26,534 nt of DNA, taken from contig JAYMTA010000581.1 of assembly GCA_036897625.1 (NCBI GenBank), positions 1 to 26,534 of the forward strand, read 5' to 3'. Position 1 is the first letter of the stretch; every line of letters starts with the position of its first letter. This DNA comes from Pelargonium cotyledonis (lineage: Eukaryota > Streptophyta > Magnoliopsida > Geraniales > Geraniaceae). The notes beneath the pieces were generated by a model. It was given only the letters and a program-made list of their open reading frames with translations. It was not told where the DNA came from and made no database searches. A program made the position numbers and the translations under genes. Below, piece after piece: positions 17,620 to 26,534 of the stretch.

Positions 17620-19893
17620 CTAATAAGAAGATATGCCATCAGGTTGCTGCTGCCAAGACTTCAGTTGAATGAGACTACACTTCAAGCTCCTCTCTTGAAT
17701 CTGTGTTGTTACATAACAAAATCAAACAAAACTATTGAACAAAAGTTCCAAGCAAGACATGTCAACTTAATCATTGAAGTGTTAATTAATTTCCTACCTC
17801 AAGAGTTGATATGGTTCTCAAAAGTTCAAGGCACTCCTCTAGCAGCAACTTCTCTTGTGCTACCACTTCTGCAAGTTCTGATATTGATGAAATAGCCTCC
17901 TCTGCCTGCTGAAAACAGAACCACAAATTGCTAATTAAGTCCATAGCACAAGCACACATAAATGCAATTTAGTATCATTTTCTAAAGCTTAGCCTACGTA
18001 CCATTGGCGAAAAGAAAGTTAATGTCGATTGGATTGATGTCGCGAGATCTGATGCATGTCGAAGTGCAATGGCGGTTGATTTTGGGCTAAGCTGCAATCT
18101 TAGTTTTGTTAGCGAGAATGCAATTACAACTGCAATTGAAAATGACTCTATTATATATACCTTTGCGCCTTCGACGAGAGGTACTCTGCAAACAACAGAA
18201 TGTAAACCTTCTTTGGTCTTAGACACTGCAGATAGGTGTTGCCTTTCCATATCTCCCCAATTTTCCAATAGCTTTATCTACAAAACCAATCACATAATCA
18301 TCCAAATATAAACATTAGACTGCACATATATTATATATATGATCTTCTCGTAATCAAGAAGACTAAGCATGACTGAATATTAATTAACCTGAGAATGAAG
18401 TATAAAGTTGATCTTCATCTTAAGCTTCTCTTTCTGCAGCAGGACTCTCTTTTGTAACACAGAATGTTGCAACTTTTTTAGAGCATAGCATGCATATACC
18501 AAATTGATCTACAAAAGCAATGGTAGCATATCAAATTTTAACTTCTTACAATATCTAAAAATCGGTCTTTATGCTTCTTTACAAACCAAGAACAAAGCCA
18601 CTAATGTTTTCTTCAATAGCTTCTATCAGTAAAAGAATTGTGATGATCAAATGACTTAAGAAGCAAATATACCCGAGTCTCCTTGGCTATGTTTTCATTG
18701 ACAGCATCAGCTCTAGCATTCGCATATCGCCACTGTATGGAATTGTTATGAAGAAGCTTAAGGTGATGAATGGCATCAAGATCCAAAGACCCCAAGCTAG
18801 ACAAAGAAGACTTTTTGCTCTTGAACAAGTCCAATCCCATGTGCAACAATTTGTCCACACCTTTAGCTGATCTAGAGGGACTGGAAGGAGGCTTCAAGCT
18901 GGAAAAGGACATCAGCTTCTCTTTGTGCTCAACCGAAATAGGAGGCGACCCTGATCGGCCAGGCGAGAGAGCCCACTGAGATGTTGCACTTCCATACCCG
19001 GCAAGCGAATTAGCTCTCTTTATCATCGCATTCTTGATCGAAAACTTGTTCTTCTTGGGAGAGCTGTCCAATGAGACTGGATGCAAATCTGAGGACCCTT
19101 TCCGGGACCTGGTATGTGCATCTTGCAAGTACTTGGAAACCACTTCTTTGCCGGATTTTCTTGAGCTCACAGTGGAAGCTAAATATGAAGAAAAGGAGGA
19201 ATCTTTAGAGACACCATAAGCTGTGTCCGAGTCCATGTTGTCTCCTAATATATCTGAGTGTCTCCGAGCGGCTGACTTTCTGTGCAAAGCGCTCTCGTCC
19301 ACTGAGAATCTTCCGGGAGCGATGGCTGACGAGGAAGAAGATGGAGACGATGAAGTTGAAGAATTGGAAGATGATTTTCCGGCAATAAGGAATTTAGCGG
19401 TGTGCCTCATGGACCCACCGAAGCTAGGCCTGTGATTTTCCTTGCAGCTGTTCTTGTCGTTCTCGAACCTGCTAAACACCGTGCAGCTCCTCTGTCTGGC
19501 GAGAAACAGAGCATCGCTGTTACTGTTGCTGTTTCCAGATTTCTCGTCCTTCCTCCTATCCACCAGATCTTTCAACCTGTCGTTCCCGAGATGGCTCGCG
19601 AGCGTGTCCAACTTCATGTCCAATTGCGACGAGGAAGACGAGGTTGTCGTGCTGGTTGCTTTTGAAGGCCAGAGCCCTACTCTGATGGTGCCGGAGTCTT
19701 CCAAGCTTCGGTTTTTTCGAGAATCGACGGCGGCGGGCTTGCGGCGGACTGGGGAGTGGGCTTGGTTAGGGGATGGGATTGCGCTGTCGTGAAGCGGCGT
19801 TCCGGTGGGTGAGAGGAAGCGAGAGCTGACTTCTCTCGATTTTGCTCGTCGGGGTTTCAGGGGCGGCTCCGACGTGTCGTCGCTGATCGCCAT
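17620..19893 (-). CDS. QWRF motif-containing protein (DUF566; microtubule/augmin-associated family)
   Basis: Known members of this plant family (EDE1, AUG8, SCO3) bind microtubules and act in spindle, phragmoplast or cortical arrays. Six exons on the - strand (19893-18673, 18508-18389, 18277-18161, 18091-18002, 17908-17798, 17700-17620) give 579 aa. The N-terminal two thirds is basic, Ser/Pro-rich and probably disordered (RPRAKSREVSSRFLSP-like start, poly-Ser near 168-190). QWRY at residues 387-390 stands where QWRF is the family motif. The C-terminal third is helical and matches the family in order: ENWGDMERQHLSAVS, then PMQAEEAISSISELAEVVAQEKLLLEECLELL split over exons. The intron between 18160 and 18092 is only 69 nt and stop-free in frame. 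Acceptor CAGCAG at exon 5 is a NAGNAG site. The ATG at 19893 has a good context (CACATGG). The paralog is not resolved; QWRF3/QWRF4-like is a guess. Confidence 0.9.
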
Positions 19894-21199
19894 GTGGAAT
19901 CGCAGAGTGTGTGGAAGGAGGTGATGGGTCTGTTTTTGAAAATCGAAAGAGAATGTCGTTGGGTTGATTTGGTTGTTGCGTAACAGACTGATTTGGGATA
20001 CTGAAAAAGCTCAGATTTTGTTGGCTTTGAAAATGGATTAGAAAATAAGTTAGAAATGGCGGCAAATTACTTGACACTGTCACGCCGCCGGCAATTGTCG
20101 GAATTGACGAAGCTGCCCTTGAAGGGCCGGTTGATGTTTGTTTTTTCTTAAGTTATCTAGCGGAGAGTTGTTAAGGGCAAAATGGGAAAAGAAGGTCATT
20201 TTTTTTTATCCGGCGGTGAAGATAGTAGAAGTTGAGCAGTAGGTGACAACAATAGAAGTAGTAGAAAGTGTTTTTTTAATTTATTTTTAATTTAAATATT
20301 TATTTGAAAAAGATATTATTGTGGTTGTTTGTGCCGGCTATTTAGGATTCAATTGAATATGTAGACTAAATGGGTGAGTGCCACGCGGCTTGATTAACTG
20401 TTTGATCTAATTATTCAATCATTTAATAAAATCTTATGAGTTCAGGCAAGTCCTTAAGGGTATGTATGGTGTGTTTATTAATGGGGATGGTGACCAGTGC
20501 AATTGAAGGTCACATTGTTGATTAATTTGTCACTTCAGCTGCAACTTACCATTTTAATTTTAAATTAACTTTTGTTCGACTCGATGTCAAAAGTGAGTTA
20601 GTGTTTCTTCCACAACTCAAAATGTGAAGAAAAAAAAATACACAAAGTTTGATGTACTCTCAACTTCAAATCCAAATTTTCAAATCTAACGTTAATAATC
20701 TTTCGCATTTAGGTCATGCAAGTAACAAGTACATGGAGCCTTGATTTGCATTGTGAAGCTTGCTATCAGTGTGAGATTATGCTCAAATGATGTGCCTGTC
20801 AAGAACGAAGCATCACCGACGCTACATTATTTTCAAAAATGTTAAATGTTTTCACTTCCCTTGTAAGATTGTAGAGCAACATGTAAACACAAACCTAGCA
20901 TAAGCACACTGCTTCTAAACATGACATATCAAATAATGTATAGCAGCTCGGAAAAGTCTATTACAGCTTAACCTGAATTTATAAACTATAATTTAGTTAA
21001 TGAACAAGATGAAACATCAAGGTTTCATCACTAGTTGGGTACGAAATAATCAAATTAATACTACAAGGCAGAACATCAAAATAAATACGCAAGTTACAAC
21101 CGCCAGCCATGCTTGATCTCAAAAATGTACAAGCGTGTACCCGAATCTAAAAATCTTCATCTGCAGAGCATAGTGGGAGAGAGAACCGCAAGTCCAATA
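19894..21199. other. Intergenic: QWRF promoter side and GAUT10 3' flank
   Basis: Both flanking genes are on the - strand, so 19894 to about 20300 should hold the leader and promoter of the QWRF gene, and about 21000-21199 the GAUT10 3' UTR. A 105-aa frame on the - strand starting at 20083 overlaps the QWRF start in another frame; it would be an upstream ORF only if transcription begins beyond it. About 20270-20310 is a poly-T/AT stretch. No TE ends or RNA genes are seen. Confidence 0.4.
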
Positions 21200-23067
21200 T
21201 CAACGAAAATTGCAACTTTGCAGTAGAGGATGTGAATAATCGACATACTTCTCCCAAAGGGGCTTGTACTTCTCCATTCCTATCTTTAGCCATGGTTTTG
21301 AGTTTCCATTGTAGTGTAGAACAGCCCCCTTCTCTATTAAACGGGGATCAACATTTGTGTACCCAAGCCCCAACACATGCCACAAGGGATCCAATGGTTG
21401 AGTTAATCCATAGAATGTCAACAATCCCGGGGGCAGAGTACCAAGTTTCCACAATGTCCGATCTACATTCTTTTCTTGCCAGTAGTGGTAGATACCAGTA
21501 ACATTCCTCTTCCTCCACTCAACCAAATCGAAAACATTCATCCCAAATGCCCAACCACAAGCATCAGGGTCAAAATGTGATCGAATAAGAGGGTGAGAGT
21601 AATTCAAGTATTTATGGTATCTGTGAAAAGTCTCCATGCATGTTTCAACAGCTCCATTGACATTGCTATTCAAGTTAATGGAGAACAGACCAGACAGATC
21701 CTTCTGAACAACAACATCATCATCAAGAAATACCACTTTCTTCAGGGCAGGGAAAACTTCCGGAATGTAAAACCTAAGGTGGTTAAGCATCGAGAGATAT
21801 TTAGGATTCCGGAACTTGATTGGAGTGCCACCATCACTATTGCCAGAAAAATAATAGCTCTTTGTATCAGAGTCTTGAAGCTGCTTAAGAACTGGTACAT
21901 ATGAAGCATTTAGCCAGCTAAAGTCTTCAAACTTCTGAACCTCAACTGTCACTCCTCGGAAACTGTTCATGGAAAACCAGGCCTTCATTGAAGCATAGTT
22001 TATTTCATCGGTCACAAGATGGAATACAATCATATCTGGGTTTTTTGAGTTTAAGGCAGTCGAGTTGACCACAACTGAAGTTGCAAGGATGTTGTCAGAG
22101 AAGACACAAAAATGGAAGCGATTGTTATCCTTGAGTTTCAAGTCCACTAGATTCCTGTTGTCTTCACGTTTTCTCTGTAAATTTGGGTTTCCAAACCATT
22201 CAGATGCCAACCTAACACCTAGACAGTAAAGACTTTTGGGAACTTCTTCAGCGGCTATTTGCCCATACTTCGAACTCTTTTCACTCACAGAACCCATCTG
22301 TTCTTCTAGAGTTTGGATTTTGGCTTTCAATCTCATGATCATGGTTGCACTATCATAATGAAGTTGCTGTGCTTGGTATAACAGAAGAGCCATATCATGG
22401 ATTACGGTTTCTGATTCTCTGTATGACAGAGGAGTCCGCCTTGTTGCAGCATTTGAGAGAAGGATCTGGGAATTGCGGATCTGGGCGCTTAATTCCCAAG
22501 CAAACTGGAGATTGTTGCTTTCTTTTGCAATCACAACAAAAGCTTTTGCAAGAGCAATTTGATCGCTTATTTGCCTGGTGACTGAATTAGGACTCAACAT
22601 TTCATCAGTAATGTTAAGGCCATCCAACAATTTGTCATGTTTGTAAGGTCTCTGCTGAACAATAAACCAAAAATAAACTTTTTAGTTTTACATTCTGAGA
22701 TTGAGATCTAGCATGTTGGACCATTTTAAAACTGAAGAAAGGTATTAAACTACAGTTATTCATTTCAGAATCCTTCAAGTTGATCTAGGAAGTAGGAAGA
22801 ACAGGATCCTAAAACACTATAATTCAGACCAAAAATTAAATAGCATAAGCATTTTAACCCAGAAGTAACATTCAGTATGAATAAAAATAATGAAAACGTA
22901 TCTTTTATCTACTAATTCCCCCCTTAAGGAAACATAAGAATATGTTGAACGCAAACCAAATTAAAAAGCACAATGCAACAAAAAGAAACAATTAGCTCTA
23001 TCCACAACAAGTGAGGACTGATCTTTAAAATGTTAAAAACATATAATGCCGTGTCTGCAACTCTTTA

Positions 23068-23105
<38 letters not shown>

Positions 23106-24836
23106 GTTAGAAGAGTGAAATGGAAGGGAAACTTCTATCTTGTTGTTATGAAGTTATGACTTATGAAGCCAAATTCAGGATAATAAAATATCCATTGAAT
23201 CTGGTTTCCTTCAGCTGCCCCTGGGAGGATTAAAGTGGAATGCCAAAGGAGATAGAGCAATTGATGTAACCTTTTCAATTCTTGATTAACAACTAATCTA
23301 AAGAAGGAAGAGTCAAAGACAAAGGCCCACTGCTACACCATTCCTCTAATTCCCATCCCCTCCTTCCTAACCATACACATCATTAAGAGAATGGTACAAG
23401 TAAAATGTCAGCTCAGCATAACATAATAGCCCTGTTTAGATTCACTTACAAAGAAAGTGTAAATGTTTGAAACTCAATCTATCTAAACTCGTGCACACAC
23501 TAACACACGCACACACAGTTACAGATTCATCCAAAGTTTAACCTGCGTCTCCAGTTTGATACATTTTGGGCAATAAAGGAAGCATAGGCAGAGGAAAACA
23601 CTCACTATTGGAAGATTCCGACTCAAATAAGCATTAAAAAAAGTGATCCCACGCACAGAGATCAGAAAATCTACATCCCTGAAAAGTAATGGTGATTTGC
23701 CCCAACAATACTATTCCAATCAAGTCTATGGCCTATCAATTCCGCATGAATGTCTTGAACTGAAAATTCACATACCCGAAATGGCTAAATGGTAGGCATA
23801 AATTATTATTCTCACGCAGTAGTAATTCACTTTGTGAAAACCGCGGATAAATTTCAAAAAGAAGTTTTAGTGCACAAACCCCAGGTCTCCTCAGTCAAAT
23901 ATTAATTAAGAAAAAGATTAACTGAATTTGATTTCCAAAAGTAAAAAGAACTGAACTTTGTGTGTTTGGGGATATCACAAGATGATGAAAAAAATGCATA
24001 ACTGAACATCTACCACACTCGGTAGGACATGCCATAGATTTCCAGCAACACTATTTTCTTCCCTAACTTAAACTTTACTTGAAAAAAGAATAACCTTAAC
24101 CAGAATTCAAAATAGTTTCAATTATTCAATGATGAGCACGAAACTAAATTTCAGCTCATAAGTCTATATAATTCTTTGAAACTATGTATTGAAGGTTGAC
24201 ATACCCATTGCATTCAACTATTCAACTACAGATATACAGCCAGCTGATGTTACCATGCTACTCTAATACCATGACTCCGACCATGGATCTACGTTTATTT
24301 AATATATTCCCTGATATTTTACTCTATTGTTGCCGTGTAATGCTGTATCCACCCTAGATGACTGTGTATATCTTAGATCCCATAACAAACTATCACGCCT
24401 TCTAGATCAAGCATCATACCAGAACAATGAGACATTTCACACTTTACAATCAAATGATTCCAGAACAGATGAAGTAATTAGCTTTAAGAACTTAAGTTTC
24501 TGTGCTGTCAGAGAATAATTATGAACCCCAATTAGGCCAGAACTAGCATAACAGGAAGTCCAAATAAGCTTTGTCAAAATGCCTAAAACCCATAATTCAA
24601 AAGCACAATTCGTCTAATTCCACAAATCTGAGCGACCAAACAGAGCCAAGATACGAAATTGATCCAAAATACATAGAGATCTTTACCTTAGTAATGGCGG
24701 GTCTGGATTCTATCTTACTCTCTTTGCTCAAAATGAGAATGAAGAGCAAGGCCGCTACGCCACACAGTGTCCACCAGAAGACATTAGAGATTCGCCTCCT
24801 CACCGGCCGCCTGAAATCCGCCGCTCTCCGCCTCAT
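21200..24836 (-). CDS. GAUT10: Alpha-1,4-galacturonosyltransferase-family protein (GAUT10-like, GT8)
   Basis: This is a Golgi type II membrane protein of CAZy family GT8, a group that transfers galacturonate from UDP-GalA in pectin (and possibly other wall polymer) synthesis. Exon 1 (24836-24687, 50 codons) and exon 2 (22654-21200) give 534 aa. A short basic cytosolic tail (MRRRAADFRRPVRRR) precedes a membrane anchor at about 16-37. After a stem with coiled-coil-like heptads comes the GT8 domain: LDDD at about 360-363 (metal/UDP binding), GAVETC, WAFGMN, LWKLGTLPPGLL and HYNGNSKPW at about 497-505. Blocks such as EEVPKSLYCLGVRL and CVFSDNILATSVVVNSTALN match GAUT10 as recalled, better than GAUT8 or GAUT11. 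The 2032-nt intron ends at CAGCAG, so exon 2 may start at 22654 or 22651; the latter aligns better in length. An in-frame upstream ATG at 24863 would add nine residues. It is intact. Confidence 0.95.
23070..23101. repeat. GA microsatellite in the GAUT10 intron
   Basis: An uninterrupted (GA)n run of about 16 units lies inside the single long intron of the - strand gene, so it reads (TC)n in the transcript. It is likely polymorphic in length. Confidence 0.9.
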
Positions 24837-25305
24837 GTCCTTAACAGGGAAAAAAATCTCCACAGAGACTTATTTTCCCGAGAAGATTTTGAATCTTCAG
24901 TTTAGGGTTGTTCTGCTGCAGATCAGCGGACTGGGTTTTGGGATCTGAGGCAAATGGGTAAGTGCATTCGGGTACCGATGACGATCGCCGGAGTTGGGTT
25001 GTGGGTGAAATCAGTAGATCATGTGGAGATCACTACGAAGAGGTCGTTCAAGAGAAGAGGTCTTTTTGACAGACAACAGCACGATACAAGCGGTTAAGGA
25101 TTTGCGTTTTGTTTCTGCTAATGATTTTGTTGTGTAATAATAATACACAGTATATAGTTACATGCTACACAGCTGAGAGAGATTTGTTTTGGCTGCTGTA
25201 AAAAAAGTCCAAACTTAAATGGATACTTGCTGTTAACGGCTCTGATCTGGCCATGTCAATCTCAACTCAATAAATTATTATGACCAACAAAAAAAAATAG
25301 TACTG
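24837..25305 (-). promoter_or_regulatory. GAUT10: Leader and promoter region of GAUT10
   Basis: This lies upstream of the - strand GAUT10 start. CTATATAC on the - strand at about 25149-25156 is a possible TATA box, about 315 bases before the ATG. The intervening sequence (24837-25100) is less AT-rich, as expected for a leader. A CTCTCTCAGCTG pyrimidine patch lies upstream of the TATA near 25170 on the - strand. The start site is not fixed. Confidence 0.35.
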
Positions 25306-25314
25306 TTAAAAATA

Positions 25315-25532
25315 GAGTAACATGGTACTCAATTGACTGATATAATTTTATATAAGTTGAATTAATAAGGTGATACCTCATTTAAAATCATGGATCCGGA
25401 CGGGTCGCAACGCTCCCACAAATTCACTTGAGTGGTTATAAGTGAAATTTAATGAGGTGTCATCACCTCATTGGTTTAGTTAAGTTACAACTGATATAAA
25501 GTTATATCAGTCAACTGATACACATTTTACTC
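25315..25532. mobile_element. 218-bp MITE with 9-bp target duplication (Mutator-like)
   Basis: TTAAAAATA at 25306-25314 and 25533-25541 is a perfect 9-bp direct repeat. Between them the ends form an inverted repeat: left GAGTAACATGGTACTCAATT, right (reversed) GAGTAAAATGTGTATCAGTT, and both continue TGACTGATATAA, then TTTATAT, AGTTG, GGTGAT and ACCTCATT. The arms total about 80-95 bp with indels. A 9-bp duplication with long arms is the hallmark of Mutator-like MITEs. It has no coding capacity. It lies about 480 bp upstream of the GAUT10 start. Confidence 0.8.
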
Positions 25533-25639
25533 TTAAAAATAAGAGTACTCTTTTCTTTTTCTTTTTCCAGACTATACCACGAGATTTTTAAGCATACCCA
25601 TAAACTCGTAATTGGCACATTTAAATCGCTTTACAATTG

Positions 25640-25745
25640 ATTAATTTTTTTTATATACAAGCTAATCTCGAACCTGAGACCTATGAAAGAGCAATCATCT
25701 TAAATCAATTGATCTGATGATAGTTGGTGAGGATAAGTCTTAGTT
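25640..25745 (-). mobile_element. Possible tRNA-derived SINE remnant
   Basis: On the - strand, GGTTCGAGAT (25674-25665) fits a pol III B box. TCAGATCAATTGATTTAAG (25717-25699) resembles the tRNA-like A-box region seen in plant SINEs (TCAATTGGTTAAG). The box spacing is plausible, and an A-rich tail (TATATAAAAAAAATTAA) follows at about 25657-25641. No target duplication was found and the body is diverged, so this is tentative. It does not fold as a tRNA. Confidence 0.4.
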
Positions 25746-26534
25746 AAATCTCGTTCCTCTTCCCAACAATGTGTTGAGCGGGAAAGTGTTCTCTTTTTCA
25801 TTAGAAACAAATGGAGAAAAAATTAGTTAGTGTTGTATTTTTTTTTCCATCATCATGCACATGTATTGTAGTAAACTTAAATAATAATATATTTACATTT
25901 TTAATATAATTTTTGAGAACTCAGGAGAGCTAAATTAAATTTTACGCTAATTTTTTGGATTAGTATTAACCTACCTAAATACATCATTGTAATAATTTGA
26001 GTAGATAAAAAATCAGCACGATTTAAAAACGTCAACTACATGTCAATTGATTAAGAAGACAACATATTACAACTTCGAGAAAACCTACTCTTCACGTGAA
26101 TGTGGAGGTTGCCATGACTCGAATATGAAAAGTTGAGACAAGTTGTGTTGAACTTTTCATTCTCTTGTTTGACACAACACAAAGTAAAAAATTGCTAAGT
26201 CAACACAAGTTAGTAAAAAAAATTGGACCAATCATCAAATCTCTTGAAGAATAAATAAAATCCATGGCATCCTATTCTTTTTTCTTTTCTTTTCCTTTTT
26301 CTTTTAGGAAAAGAACGCTTTTATTATTGAATTAAAATAACAAATACAAAGTGATTTCCAGAACGATAAAATATTGAACCAGACAAGGAAAGAGTATCTC
26401 AGGCATACCCAAGGCCTACAATCACTAATTCTAAAGATGGGAGAGGATAACCATTCCTCTAAAGGCCTTGGCAATAATTGTCATGACATCCGTCCTAACA
26501 TACCCAAACACTCCCCCTGAATTTGCGTCCCCCC
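25746..26534. other. Right end of the window, unclassified AT-rich DNA
   Basis: No gene is supported. A G-box core CACGTG occurs at 26093-26098. From about 26310 to the end the composition rises, and on the - strand the sequence ends in an AATAAA (26325-26320) followed by an A-rich stretch. It could be the 3' end of a transcribed gene or a retroelement lying mostly outside the window. I do not recognise a protein in it. Confidence 0.3.

Noticed and set aside
19034-19792. Plus-strand open frames opposite QWRF exon 1
   Set aside because: They are shadows of the Ser-rich minus-strand exon, whose protein fits the QWRF family from end to end.
22655-24686. Extra GAUT10 exon or gene inside the 2-kb intron
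   Set aside because: Exons 1 and 2 join without a gap relative to the family, and no open frame in the intron resembles a protein.
24571-24948. 125-aa plus-strand frame over GAUT10 exon 1
   Set aside because: It is antisense to a recognised exon encoding the GAUT10 N-terminus and has no family resemblance.
25660-25720. tRNA gene on the minus strand
   Set aside because: Only A- and B-box-like motifs are present. There are no convincing acceptor or anticodon stems, and an A-rich tail follows, which fits a SINE remnant better.
1-26534. CRISPR array, prophage, LTR retrotransposon or intact transposase
   Set aside because: I found no regular spaced repeats, long direct terminal repeats, polyprotein motifs or transposase motifs on either strand.

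Overview
This window is nuclear DNA from a flowering plant, almost certainly a eudicot. The evidence is intron-rich genes with GT-AG borders, AT-rich introns and intergenic DNA, plant-only gene families, and plant-type MITE and Mutator-like transposon remnants. I cannot name the species. I see no bacterial operon, CRISPR array, phage, rRNA or tRNA gene, and no intact transposase.

Layout. Positions 1-380 hold a Stowaway-type MITE. About 380-1992 is the upstream and leader region of a metal-nicotianamine transporter gene; its leader has been tandemly duplicated. The YSL (Yellow Stripe-Like) gene runs on the + strand from 1993 to 5854 in seven coding exons (667 aa). Three cytochrome b5 genes follow in tandem on the + strand: A at 6664-8262, B at 8943-10971 and C at 13429-14773. 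Each has three coding exons of matching size plus a conserved 5'-UTR intron. From 15101 to 17280 lie two adjacent non-autonomous elements with long terminal inverted repeats that look Mutator-like. The first has a strikingly GC-rich, coding-like interior. On the - strand come a QWRF-motif (DUF566, microtubule/augmin-related) gene at 19893-17620 in six exons (579 aa) and a GAUT10-type galacturonosyltransferase gene at 24836-21200 in two exons (534 aa). The right end (25315-26534) holds a 218-bp MITE with a perfect 9-bp target duplication, a possible tRNA-derived SINE remnant and unclassified DNA.

The genes do not form a pathway. YSL moves metal chelates across membranes, cytochrome b5 donates electrons at the ER, QWRF proteins act on microtubules and GAUT proteins build pectin. 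The only evolutionary unit is the cytochrome b5 array.

The most interesting observations are small-scale duplications around splice signals. Cytochrome b5 gene B has its 3' splice-acceptor region triplicated in tandem. The YSL leader carries a repeated mini-exon plus intron unit in which an upstream copy has lost the start codon. The QWRF gene has a 69-nt intron that is in frame and stop-free. Exon borders were assigned by eye from splice consensus, frame continuity and recalled family sequences; no search was run.
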